From: Methanoregula formicica SMSP
GTDB lineage: Archaea > Halobacteriota > Methanomicrobia > Methanomicrobiales > Methanospirillaceae
DNA length: 64,000 bases
Assembly (NCBI RefSeq): GCF_000327485.1
Contig: NC_019943.1
Coordinates: 2,418,001-2,482,000, forward strand
Direction of reading: 5' to 3'
The first letter of the stretch is position 1. Each line of letters starts with the position of its first letter. Shown one piece after another: positions 16,380 to 24,540 of the stretch. The notes under the pieces were generated by a model. It saw only the letters and a program-made list of their open reading frames with translations. It ran no database searches and was not told the origin of the DNA. A program made the translations under genes and the position numbers.

Positions 16380-17603
16380 TTACCGAATTTGAAGCGATTC
16401 GGAAGTTTTGTCTGCTTTTGATAAGAATTCACTCAGTTCCTTGCCATGCCGGATGATGAAACGCTTGATCGTCTCCTCGGTCGCGACGCTGTCCGGGCTC
16501 AGTGATTCCCCGCAACCGAAACACCAGGTTGTGGTCGGCGGGTTGATGTGCTGGCAGTGCGGGCACTGGCGCGGCGCGACCTGTGGCTCCTTCTTTTTCT
16601 CATCCGGCTTCACAATGCCATAGACACGCGAAATCTCGGAATCGATATCTTTTCCGGTCAGGTGCGCATAGGTTTCGAACATTGTGGTGTTGACGGTTCC
16701 CCACATCATCATCTTGATGACGCTCTCGCTCACTCCGTCATTTATCATGTGCGTAATCCTTGAGTGCCGGAACAGGTGCGGTGTAACGTGCTTGGTGATC
16801 CCGGCCCGCTCGACGATTCTTTGGATCCGCTTCGCGATCGTTGCGTGGATGAAGGGCTGGCCCCAGCTGTTCACAAAAACCAGTGCTGACCCTTCCGGTT
16901 TGCCCGGATAGTCCGCTTTCCAGTTCTGCAGGTACTGAGTGCACATGTATGCCCGCACATACCGCGGGAATTCTGTCTTGAATTTGATGCTGGTTGCGAC
17001 GCCGCCATTACTGAACGTGAGATCTTCCCATTTCATTTGACAGACCTCGCCAATCCGGAACCCGCCTTCATACAAAAGCATGATGAGGGCCCGGTCCGCG
17101 CTAGACTTGCATGATTGGATGATAGTTTTAATCTCATCCGGAGTCAGCAGGTCAGATGCTTTCTTGGTTACTTTATTTTTGGCCGGGGGTTTGAGGGCCC
17201 GGACCTTCTTCTCAGGGAGATTGCTATATCCGTTTTCTATAGCCCAGAGCAGGAACCGTTTCAGGATCACGACATGGTCCGCGAGTGTGTTTTGCTTGAA
17301 TGGCTTCCCTTTGTAGCTCTTCCCCGCCTTGAGTGCGTCGATTCCCGAATACACATCGCCCATGGTAAGCTCACGGAAGGGCTTGATGAACCGGCGCCAG
17401 CCGACCAGATTGAAGGTGAGCATGTTGGCCCGGCCGATGCAGATACCTACAGCGGCCCGCTTCTCTGCGATGAATTCAGAGATCAGGGCCGCATCATCCT
17501 GGGTTAAACGACCGGAAGCAAGACCGGCTGTGATCGTATGGCTCGAATACTCAGGTTTGATAGTTGAGAAAACATCTGACTGTGTAGCTGTTGGGGTAGA
17601 CAT
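16380..17603 (-). CDS. Tyrosine integrase with C-terminal zinc ribbon
   Basis: The 407-residue enzyme has a SAM-like core-binding domain (about 40-140) and a catalytic domain with R183 (GGFRIGEV), H276-R279 (HLFRHS), W301 in place of the second histidine (MMWGTVN) and nucleophile Y312 (FETYAHL). A C-terminal CPHC...CFGC ribbon follows (about 348-370). It should catalyse site-specific recombination of the element into tRNA-Gln. It is transcribed away from the tRNA and its start is 63 nt from the tRNA 3' end. No excisionase is adjacent. Confidence 0.93.
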   Translation of the reverse strand: MSTPTATQSDVFSTIKPEYSSHTITAGLASGRLTQDDAALISEFIAEKRAAVGICIGRANMLTFNLVGWRRFIKPFRELTMGDVYSGIDALKAGKSYKGKPFKQNTLADHVVILKRFLLWAIENGYSNLPEKKVRALKPPAKNKVTKKASDLLTPDEIKTIIQSCKSSADRALIMLLYEGGFRIGEVCQMKWEDLTFSNGGVATSIKFKTEFPRYVRAYMCTQYLQNWKADYPGKPEGSALVFVNSWGQPFIHATIAKRIQRIVERAGITKHVTPHLFRHSRITHMINDGVSESVIKMMMWGTVNTTMFETYAHLTGKDIDSEISRVYGIVKPDEKKKEPQVAPRQCPHCQHINPPTTTWCFGCGESLSPDSVATEETIKRFIIRHGKELSEFLSKADKTSESLQIR

Positions 17604-17665
17604 GAAAGAAGGTTGACCAAGACTACCTAAAAGAGTTATGATGCGATTCCAACTTTTGGTCTACA

Positions 17666-17738
17666 TACCCCCGACCAGATTCGAACTGGTGTCGCCGGAT
17701 CCAAAGTCCTGCATGATTGACCGCTACACTACGGGGGT
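17666..17738 (-). tRNA. tRNA-Gln (anticodon TTG)
   Basis: On the minus strand, acceptor ACCCCCG pairs with CGGGGGT and the discriminator is A. T stem ACCAG/CTGGT surrounds TTCGAAT. The anticodon loop is CTTTGGA with TTG (plus-strand 17702-17704). The anticodon stem CAGGA/TCCGG has one A-G mismatch at the second pair, which is unusual. The 3' end faces the integrase, making this the likely attachment site. Confidence 0.9.
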
Positions 17739-17748
17739 GGAAGTTGGG

Positions 17749-17773
17749 CAAATTTTCCGGCCCGGAAAATTTG
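17749..17773. promoter_or_regulatory. 25-nt perfect palindrome upstream of tRNA-Gln
   Basis: CAAATTTTCCGG and CCGGAAAATTTG are exact inverse complements around one C. The site is 10 nt upstream of the mature tRNA-Gln 5' end, and the gene at 17839 ends on its other side. It could be an operator or a bidirectional terminator. No T-run follows on the minus strand. Confidence 0.55.
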
Positions 17774-17838
17774 TGCTAATGATGTTGGTGCCGGAGATAT
17801 TAAAGTCAGCACGGCGTGTTAAAAACGACAGGACCGGG

Positions 17839-18312
17839 TCAGGACCCGATCATGATATCCGCACGGGGTTTTTCATGGGGTTTCTTTGCCGGCTCCTTGT
17901 GCTCTATTGTTACCGGAGTCTCTGTAACATTCTGCGGCGCCATAGCGTGGCCCAATTCTTCAGCCTTCTGGATCTGCTTTGGGAGCCGGGCCAGGATCTC
18001 TTTGCTCACCTTGATCTGCTCCTTCATGAGGGAGCTGAGCTCGGCAAGGATGCTGTTCTGTGCCTGGAGAGCCGCGGCCAGCTCGTGACCTGATGGGCTG
18101 TCTGTCACAAGCTCCGGGGTGAGTGCCTGCTGTTTCTTGATGAACTCTCCGCGCCGTTTCCAGATCTTGCTGATGCTGTCAATGCCTTTCTTCCGGGTAG
18201 GAAAAGTCTCGCGGTACCGCTCGTAGAATTCATGGCTGTCACTGCACTGGATGACAAGATCGATCTCAGCATCATCAATCTTTTCGTATTTTCGTTTCTG
18301 GACACGGGGCAT
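17839..18312 (-). CDS. Hypothetical basic coiled-coil protein
   Basis: The 157-residue product starts MPRVQKRKYEKIDDAEIDLV and continues with a helical N-terminal half that includes FPTRKKGIDSISKIWKRR, possibly a DNA-binding helix pair. A long amphipathic helix follows (AALQAQNSILAELSSLMKEQ, KVSKEILARL), probably a coiled coil, and then a charged tail. A TTG 57 nt upstream is another possible start. It lies between tRNA-Gln and the AT-rich island, so it may belong to an older inserted element. No family is recognised. Confidence 0.6.
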   Translation of the reverse strand: MPRVQKRKYEKIDDAEIDLVIQCSDSHEFYERYRETFPTRKKGIDSISKIWKRRGEFIKKQQALTPELVTDSPSGHELAAALQAQNSILAELSSLMKEQIKVSKEILARLPKQIQKAEELGHAMAPQNVTETPVTIEHKEPAKKPHEKPRADIMIGS

Positions 18313-19392
18313 GGTACTCTCGTAGTATGTCGTCAGGGATGCTAAAAAAGAATTGTGGTTGGCATCCAATTCATTTCAGTGCCCCGACATATAAAATGCC
18401 AGGATAGCCGTCAAATAAAAAACAAAGGCCGAAACTTATGTTTTCAGACAATTCTGATAAAAAGTCCAATCACGAAAGATGAAACAATGCACAATATTTC
18501 GATGATAATTGAATTTCCATTTTTTTCCAATGTATAATTATAATGAGAGAAAAAAGAAAGATTCGATTTATTGAGACATTATCTGTTTCATTCAGAAATT
18601 AAAGAGGTCTCGAAAATTTCAAAAATCTGGTTCGATTGCAGATTCCATTCCGGAAAACCATTAATGAGACTCCCACAAATATCCAATGTATCCATTTTAA
18701 GAGATAAAAATGAATGATTGGAAAAAAATAATTTTCTATTTTTCCACGGGAAACAAAGGGGTTAACCAACAATCATTTCGAGAAGCAGTACGGCGAATGG
18801 AGGGGATGTACTGTCCCCACTGTCGGGATCTGCAGAGCACATAATTGATTAGAATATTTAAAAAGTTGCTTTTTTCACACAGTAGATTATTATTCGAATT
18901 AATTTCCAATCTTCAACTCTCATCGAAAATATTCATAATTGGAAAACAATGAAAATTCAACCACGCCACAACAGCAATTAGGTTTCTAAAAAAATCGACA
19001 GTAGTTCTGATGACTGAATCAAGAAAGGTATGATAATTTTGATACGGGCTGCCACCGTTCCTTCCAGTTATCCCGCATCAGGTGTCGGCAGGAACACCAT
19101 ATCCCGGGCTGATATCCTGCATAATGCTCAGGCAAAAATGACACCCATTGGATAGAGTGCTCCGCCCCCATATGGCCGGATGGAATTATACTATTCCCCA
19201 TTTGCCAGCTTCCCCATAGGGAAGCTTACCAATGAATCCCATCAGCGGCAACCCGCAATCGCGTTTATGCCGCCCGATATTCCCCACAGGGTCATTTTTG
19301 CCCGCAGAATGGAAAACTCAAAGACCCATTTTATGTATAGCAATATATGGTTTATAAGAAGAATGAAATCAAAAAAGGAGCCCGAATCAGGC
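18313..19392. other. AT-rich intergenic tract, left of XerA
   Basis: About 1.1 kb has no convincing gene. From 18370 to 19020 it is very AT-rich with many short A and T runs. From about 19035 to 19320 the base composition rises to near half G+C and includes the hairpin AGCTTCCCCATAGGGAAGCT (19208-19227). This islet lies directly downstream of the 27-nt motif at 19331-19357, read leftward, and could be a small RNA gene or the XerA transcript end. Confidence 0.5.
19331..19357 (-). repeat. 27-nt motif near XerA, copy 1
   Basis: On the minus strand this reads TTATAAACCATATAT then TGCTATACATAA. It matches copy 2 (22302-22328) at 25 of 27 positions and copy 3 (23314-23340) at about 22. It lies just beyond the xerA stop in the same orientation as xerA. 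It may be a promoter (TTATAAA box) or a recombinase site. Confidence 0.6.
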
Positions 19393-20307
19393 TTATTCGT
19401 TCGACCCGGAGAGCGGGAAGTACTGCTGATAGACCTGCCGGCGTTCTTCGATATCGGTGTGCAGGTAGATCTCCGTTGTCTTGATGGACGTATGGCCGAG
19501 GTTCTCCTGGACCACCCGGAGGTTCTTTGAGCGTTTGTACAGCTCGCTTGCGTAGCTGTGGCGGATCTTGTGGGGAGTAATCCCCGACGGGGCATAGTGC
19601 TTGAAGATGTGCTGGATGGCACGGGAGGAGATATGCTTGCCCTGCTGACCGACAAAGAGGGGACCACTGGTACGGGTACCGATGAACGATAAGATCTCGG
19701 CAAGTGTGTCCTCGTCAACGAAAACAAGGCGGATCTTGTCACCTTTTCCCCGTATTCGGATCGTATGCTCATCAAAGTCAATGTCCTCGATGTTCATGTT
19801 GCAGAGCTCGGAGACACGGACACCGGTGGCATAGATGGTCCGGACGATGAGCTTGTCGCGGAGATCATCGATGGAGTCGATGAGCCGGAGGACCTGGTTG
19901 TGCTTAAGATATTTTATCTCCTGCTGCTTGATCCGGGGACGGTCGATTCCCAGCAGGGGGTTGATACTGACCACTCCCTGCGTTGAGAGAAACCGGTAAA
20001 ACGAGCTCAGGGTAGAGATGATCCGGTGAAAGGTCTTGGGCTTGTAGGTCTGCATCGATGAGACGAAAGCAAGAAAATCATTCACCATGACGGGCGTGAC
20101 ATCAACAGAAGTGTCAAGACGGGCATTTTCGAAGTCTTTCCAGTGGAAGACGAGCTTTGTCACATCCATATTCCGCCGGAGCCAGACATAATACCCGAAA
20201 TGCCGGATGACCTGTTCGTAACTGTCAAGAGTCCGCGGGGAATAGTTCCGCATCCGCAGGTAGTTCCGGTAGCTCTTGAGCCATTCCGAAAAATACCCGC
20301 TTTCCAT
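19393..20307 (-). CDS. xerA: XerA-type tyrosine recombinase
   Basis: The 304-residue protein has a SAM-like N-terminal domain (FSEWLKSYRNYLRMRNYSPR) and a full catalytic set: R164 (TGVRVSEL), K188 (RGKGDKIR), H246 and R249 (PHKIRHSYAS), H272 (LGHTSIKTT) and Y281. It fits archaeal XerA, which resolves chromosome dimers at a dif site, and also resembles element integrases of the XerCD class. It sits alone in an AT-rich gene-poor island, with a 27-nt repeated motif close to its 3' end. Confidence 0.9.
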   Translation of the reverse strand: MESGYFSEWLKSYRNYLRMRNYSPRTLDSYEQVIRHFGYYVWLRRNMDVTKLVFHWKDFENARLDTSVDVTPVMVNDFLAFVSSMQTYKPKTFHRIISTLSSFYRFLSTQGVVSINPLLGIDRPRIKQQEIKYLKHNQVLRLIDSIDDLRDKLIVRTIYATGVRVSELCNMNIEDIDFDEHTIRIRGKGDKIRLVFVDEDTLAEILSFIGTRTSGPLFVGQQGKHISSRAIQHIFKHYAPSGITPHKIRHSYASELYKRSKNLRVVQENLGHTSIKTTEIYLHTDIEERRQVYQQYFPLSGSNE

Positions 20308-20814
20308 GCTCTATTCTATTTTATCTCAAATAAATAAAGGTTTGCGCAGAATAACTGTTCTGCGAAACCCGGAAATCGCGAGATCTCCGCAGTTTTTCGG
20401 GCGATTTGTTTGGGCCACGGCAACAGTATTGTCTGACATTGAGCGTACAATTTGACTATTCTCGATGCACTGCAAGACCACTGGTTTCCAAAAACGGAAG
20501 AAAACTGTTGGGTAAAACAGGGGTTTTTTTCATTTTCCGCATCCGATGACCCACTTGTGCCGATAAACGCCCACAGAAACGCACTATGGCTGTTTTCAGG
20601 GATCACGGAGGCATGAGGAGCGATATAAGAGTGGTAAAAAGATAATTGATCCTGACCGGGATGAAAAAGAAAGTGGCAGATCAAGCGCAATGGATGACAA
20701 ACTACTGATCCTGTGAAATAATTCAGAATTAAAGAATAGAATGAGAAGTCGCGGAATTTTTTGGATAGCATGAATATCCTCGGGCTTTCCATCAGGTATC
20801 TTTGCCTCAGGGCG

Positions 20815-21045
20815 TTATAGAAGGCTCAGTTGAATTACAGTATGAACCCATCTCCACCTGATAGAGAGGCAGCCCATAGAAGAAAGCCCCCTTGACCCCC
20901 CTTTTTCAATTTTAAGGCCCGGATACGGCCGAGTTCCACGATCCGAATGATCGACACACCGTGAAAATGAGAAGAATCCGAAGGCTTCCTTACGGGGCGA
21001 GGGTTTGAAAACATCCAGCGCCCGTGGCGCCCACTATCCCGTACC
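20815..21045 (-). repeat. Dispersed hairpin-bearing repeat, copy A
   Basis: Read on the minus strand it shares GGGATAGTG, GCCACGGGCGCT, ACCCTCGCCCCG, CCTTCGGATTCTTCTCAT, TTCACGGT, TGTCGA, CGTAT and GGGCCTTAA in order with copy B at 23010. It carries a short internal insertion rich in G and C runs near 20885-20905. It is the most diverged of the three copies. Confidence 0.7.
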
Positions 21046-21320
21046 GTTTTTTCACATGGGTTTCCATCGCGGAAAGACCGCCTCGGGAGTCAGGGTAGTG
21101 GGATTGTGATTCCGCTGATTTTCGTATATGAGCAGCCAGAAGGGGGAGCTTTTCGAGAAGCCGGAGTAATTACGCCTGGCACCTGTCATGTTGATGTAAC
21201 TGGCAGGAAGAAATTAGGCAATTCAAATGAAGATATGCAGGATTGCTGATTCAGAACACCGCCGGGAAACGGATATATTTACACCAGCATCCGATCCATT
21301 CTAATTTGAACGCACCCACA

Positions 21321-21350
21321 CATAAACAGGATAAACATAAACAGGGTAAA
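21321..21350. repeat. Two tandem 15-nt units
   Basis: CATAAACAGGATAAA is followed directly by CATAAACAGGGTAAA, with one difference. Two units are too few to name as iterons. Confidence 0.6.
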
Positions 21351-22301
21351 AAATTCTGTTTGGCAGGAAATCCCAAGGTTTTTCCATACCATTTTCCGGC
21401 GATAATTGGTGAGATCGGAAAAGATTCCAAAAAAATCGATTTTATTTCAATTTTAAAGAGAAAAGAGGCCAAATATTTTTTTTATTATCCATTTTCCCCG
21501 ACAAGTACGAACGGGAAAATTCGCATGACAAAACGAATGAAATAATGGGAAACTTATCTCCATTCTTCAATTTTTCAGAGAGAGAAAGTTGCTCTTAGAA
21601 AATTTTCTGATTAATTTTTAAACTTATAAAACAATAAAAAATTGTCATTTTATCGTCATACAATGTGATATTTTGGAAAAAATTCGATTGGAAATTTGAC
21701 GAATCCACGGAGCATCTGAAGGACGTCTTTATCCCAGGGACTTCATCTTCGCAAAGAAAAGAATGCGTTATCATTGATACACAACGGCGAAGGTGTGAAA
21801 GTCCCAATATCCAAAAAATGTTGTTTTTAACAGGATTTCCGTATGTAATTAATATGTGAAATAATTGGGGATTTCATTTTACGAAGTAATTATTATAAAT
21901 TGGAAATATCACGAAAAATTTGTTTTTATCCAGAAAATTGGATTTCCACATATTATTAATTTAGGCATTTATGAAATAACCAAGGATCCATCCCGGCCAA
22001 ATATTCTCCCAGGCACTCTTTCGTCAGACTCGGATGCTACTGATGTGAAAGCCCGCCTATCCCAACATCCTGACGACAGGAAACACCCACGGGGAAATTG
22101 CAGCATTCCGGGAACCAATCCACTCTGAAAAAACAGACCGTGATGGCCTATTCGGACCGATTTCGATCACGATCACCTTTGGTTTGCTGAAAACCTTAAA
22201 GCCATAAGGCAACCACAAAAATCGCCATTTCAGACCCCAATTCCAAAAAAAGGAGCATATTTTCAATATCGTTATACTGTTGGGAAAAGTGTTCATCCTT
22301 A

Positions 22302-22328
22302 TTATAAACCAAATAATGCTATACATAA
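22302..22328 (+). repeat. 27-nt motif near XerA, copy 2
   Basis: It reads TTATAAACCAAATAA then TGCTATACATAA. It is 230 nt upstream of the HTH gene (22561) and points toward it, with AAGGAG at 22341-22346 downstream. Confidence 0.6.
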
Positions 22329-22560
22329 GAGCGGATATTTAAGGAGAATTGACAGGTTGATCCGTGGAAAACAGGTGCATACGAAAAACAACCGCCACGG
22401 CGTCGAATCTGATGGCACCCCGACAGAGAGGTAGGAAACACCCGTTGATGAGCACGCGATCCCTGCACATCCTCATCAATCAGATTCCCCTCAGGGCAAT
22501 CCCCGCAAGATTTCCGTATGAACAATTATATCCATTGGGAACCATTGGTAATGCTTGAGT

Positions 22561-22917
22561 ATGAAAGAAGAAACCCAGATGCTGAATCCCCGCCAGGTCG
22601 CTGAGATTCTTGGTGTTCACCAGAAAACTGTTCATCTCTGGCTCCGATCCGGAAGGCTCCAAGGAATCAAGATTTCCTACCGTGCCTGGAGAATACCACA
22701 ATCGGCACTTGACACCTTTCTTTCAAATAACAGTAATATCCGATCCCGACAGCAGAAAGACTCCCAAGGAAGTTTACCAGATCAAAAAGAGGCTGCACCA
22801 ACCGTGAAACAGAGCACCCTCATCACCGATCACCAGAAACATACCGATACCTCACCGCAGTCCCGGATGAAACAGTATCTCCGGGACATCATGGGTGAGC
22901 AGGCACCGGAAGAATAA
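22561..22917 (+). CDS. Excisionase-like helix-turn-helix protein
   Basis: The 118-residue product begins with a MerR/excisionase-type HTH (about 6-55): MLNPRQVAEILGVHQKTVHL, then LWLRSGRLQGIK and WRIPQSALDTFL. This is the HTH_17 pattern of Xis and phage regulators. The C-terminal half is polar and low in structure. A TTG two codons earlier is possible. It lies 2.3 kb from xerA with 27-nt motifs on both sides, so it could be a directionality factor or a regulator of the neighbouring recombinase. That link is inference. Confidence 0.75.
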   Translation: MKEETQMLNPRQVAEILGVHQKTVHLWLRSGRLQGIKISYRAWRIPQSALDTFLSNNSNIRSRQQKDSQGSLPDQKEAAPTVKQSTLITDHQKHTDTSPQSRMKQYLRDIMGEQAPEE

Positions 22918-23009
22918 ATCCCCACAGACCGTTTCACCTTCAAAAACACCACCAGGGTACGCGTAGCGCGTGTATCATCATGATCTTTTTTTAAGACATC
23001 ACCGTTTTG

Positions 23010-23245
23010 GCTCTGCAGAAAACCTGAATGGGATAGTGTTAGATCGGATGGAGCCATGGGCGCTCGGGATCTTCCGACCCTCGCACCGCGAAGAATCCTT
23101 CGGATTCTTCTCATCCTCACGGTCTGTCGACTGTTCGGACAGGGTAACTTGACCGTATGCGGGCCTTAAGGAAAATAAAAACAGCGGGTCACACTCGTAA
23201 TTCCGCTGAGTCTGTTGTTAGAAGGTTTCCTTCAGAGACATTGGT
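23010..23245 (+). repeat. Dispersed hairpin-bearing repeat, copy B
   Basis: It begins CTCTGCAGAAAACCTG and GGGATAGTGTTAG, continues through GATGGAGCC and CGACCCTCGC, and holds a perfect 9-bp hairpin GAAGAATCC-TTC-GGATTCTTC (23090-23110). It ends in TCACACTCGTAATTCC and AGAAGG. Copies A and C share these blocks in order. Confidence 0.8.
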
Positions 23246-23313
23246 TCCCTATTTTTTGTTTTTCTGCATTTTACGTCGGAGAAATCAGGTATTTTTCCCC
23301 ACAATATTTTTTA

Positions 23314-23340
23314 CAATAAACCACATACTGCTATACAGAA
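23314..23340 (+). repeat. 27-nt motif near XerA, copy 3; possible promoter of DUF5806 gene
   Basis: CAATAAACCACATAC then TGCTATACAGAA. It is the most diverged copy and lies 66 nt before the GTG start of the next gene, in the same direction, which suits a promoter. Confidence 0.5.
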
Positions 23341-23405
23341 GAACGAGAATTACTTCACTTCTTTCAGGTTTTTCCCTTTACAGCCACAGGAACAGGTGTT
23401 TGACA

Positions 23406-24116
23406 GTGGACGATACCAGCGAACAACAGGAGATCAACAAGTATAAGAAATTCAAAAAGGTCGATGGTGCAACCTACCGTAAAGTAAACCAGTTTCTGCG
23501 GAAGAGAACCTACATTACAGCCCGCGAATGGGCGCTTGCCCGATTGTGCACCGACTTCCGCACATCCGGGGGTGCCGAGATGACGTTTATCGGCAGGCAC
23601 CTCCCGGAACTCGTCCCATTCATGGAGGACTCCTATACTCCCCAGGCGGTGAACCAGGCAAGAAACTCGTTCAAGCGCAAGGTGAGAAAGGCAAGCGCCA
23701 CATTCTTCTACGGGGCAATGTGCGGCTTCTTTACCACGGACGAACTTGACGACCTCCTCTTCGAGGCAAGCGAGGTCTCCCGGTTTCTCCTCGAGGTTGA
23801 AGGCACAACTCTCGATATTGATGAAGAGATCGATATTGAAGACCGCATCACGAACGTGATGCGGAGTGTCGGCGAAGCGGCAAAGACGGTCTTAAAAGCA
23901 CGCAATGATGAAAGGACCACCGAGCCCTCAGCTGCAACAGATCTCCCTGAACCGGTGCAGGAAGAGAATCTCCCGAAAAATACCTCATCACTGCAGGTAA
24001 GAGTCCCTGATAAGTCACCTATTCATGAGGATCCCGATAAGGTGGTACCTGTCGTTCCAATCCCTGACATTTCTCCGGTTAATAAAAATCTGAATACAGA
24101 GCGTGATACTCAATGA
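23406..24116 (+). CDS. DUF5806-like protein
   Basis: From GTG 23406 (AGGTG seven bases earlier) the product has 236 residues. The core (about 15-150) includes YRKVNQFLRKRTYITAREWA, ALARLCTDFRTSGGAEMTFI and LPELVPFMEDSYTPQAVNQA. This is a conserved family shared by haloarchaea and methanogens that I recall as DUF5806, of unknown function. The last 85 residues are polar and disordered. Codons upstream of the GTG belong to repeat B and are not part of the protein. It overlaps mobB by 4 nt. Confidence 0.8.
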   Translation: MDDTSEQQEINKYKKFKKVDGATYRKVNQFLRKRTYITAREWALARLCTDFRTSGGAEMTFIGRHLPELVPFMEDSYTPQAVNQARNSFKRKVRKASATFFYGAMCGFFTTDELDDLLFEASEVSRFLLEVEGTTLDIDEEIDIEDRITNVMRSVGEAAKTVLKARNDERTTEPSAATDLPEPVQEENLPKNTSSLQVRVPDKSPIHEDPDKVVPVVPIPDISPVNKNLNTERDTQ

Positions 24117-24526
24117 AGATCATCCAGGTTGCCGGCAGGTCCAATTCCGGGAAAACAACCTTTATCAGAAAACTTATTCCGGAACTGAAGAAGATAGGTC
24201 CTGTTGGAGTAATCAAGCATCTCGGCGATCACGAGTATCACCTTGAAGACGGGAAAGACACGACGTTTTTCTACGAGGCAGGCGCAGACATTTCAACAGG
24301 GATTGATAGTGAAAAGACCGTATGCACGCTGCACCATACCGATCTGGATTCAACCCTGAAAATGTATGCCGGGCACGGGATCCATTTCGCCGTGATCGAG
24401 GGATATAAGCAGCGATCCTACGCAAAGATCGTGATCGGCTCCCTGGAGATCGACCGGTGTGTCCTCAAAGACCCCACTCCAACTGAAGTGATAGGGGCAC
24501 TCCACCTTTTTGACGATTATAAATAA
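24113..24526 (+). CDS. mobB: Molybdopterin-guanine dinucleotide biosynthesis protein B
   Basis: The 137-residue P-loop protein begins MKIIQVAGRSNSGKTTFIRK (Walker A GRSNSGKT) and includes VIKHLGDHEYHLEDGKDTTF, the MobB histidine/asparagine region. MobB is a GTP-binding partner of MobA, which attaches GMP to molybdopterin for tungsten or molybdenum enzymes such as formylmethanofuran dehydrogenase. It is translationally coupled to the DUF5806-like gene. Confidence 0.92.
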   Translation: MKIIQVAGRSNSGKTTFIRKLIPELKKIGPVGVIKHLGDHEYHLEDGKDTTFFYEAGADISTGIDSEKTVCTLHHTDLDSTLKMYAGHGIHFAVIEGYKQRSYAKIVIGSLEIDRCVLKDPTPTEVIGALHLFDDYK

Positions 24527-24540
24527 AGGTACGACACCAT

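Larger units (their letters stand above)
11181..17603. mobile_element. Integrated plasmid- or virus-like element beside tRNA-Gln
   Basis: The segment has a tyrosine integrase at the tRNA-proximal end, then a leftward set of overlapping small genes, a primase-helicase, a phage-type N6-adenine methyltransferase and an RNase III homologue. No structural virion genes are seen. The integrase start lies about 60 nt from the tRNA-Gln 3' end, the usual arrangement for tRNA-targeted integration. Limits are approximate because no second attachment site was found. Confidence 0.75.
20308..22560. other. AT-rich gene-poor island, right of XerA
   Basis: No convincing coding gene is visible in 2.2 kb. Open frames of 60-160 codons occur but use rare codons, lack ribosome sites and change character along their length. 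The tract contains a dispersed-repeat copy (20815-21045), a 15-nt tandem duplication (21321-21350) and the second 27-nt motif (22302-22328). AT-rich stretches at 21550-21990 repeat the theme GGATTTCC followed by TAAT-rich sequence. It may be a decayed element or a replication-related region. Confidence 0.5.
22918..23405. other. Intergenic with repeat copy B and 27-nt motif copy 3
   Basis: No gene is supported in this 488-nt stretch. Two short shadows of the repeat give arginine-rich frames (RRIRRILRGARVGR) like those at copy C, which show the repeat and not a real protein. Confidence 0.6.

Noticed and set aside
20316-20792. A 158-codon minus-strand frame in the AT-rich island
   Set aside because: It has poor codon pattern, no ribosome site and no recognisable domain. 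It is most likely chance.
21243-21545. A 100-codon plus-strand frame in the AT-rich island
   Set aside because: It crosses the 15-nt tandem repeat and AT-rich runs and looks random.
22364-22558. A 64-codon GTG-started frame ahead of the HTH gene
   Set aside because: Its end overlaps the HTH start, but composition and ribosome-site spacing are poor. I could not support it.
22830-23120. Arginine-rich minus-strand frame at repeat B (and its counterpart at 44424-44654)
   Set aside because: The shared RRIRRILRGARVGR arises from the repeat itself, and the rest of each frame differs.
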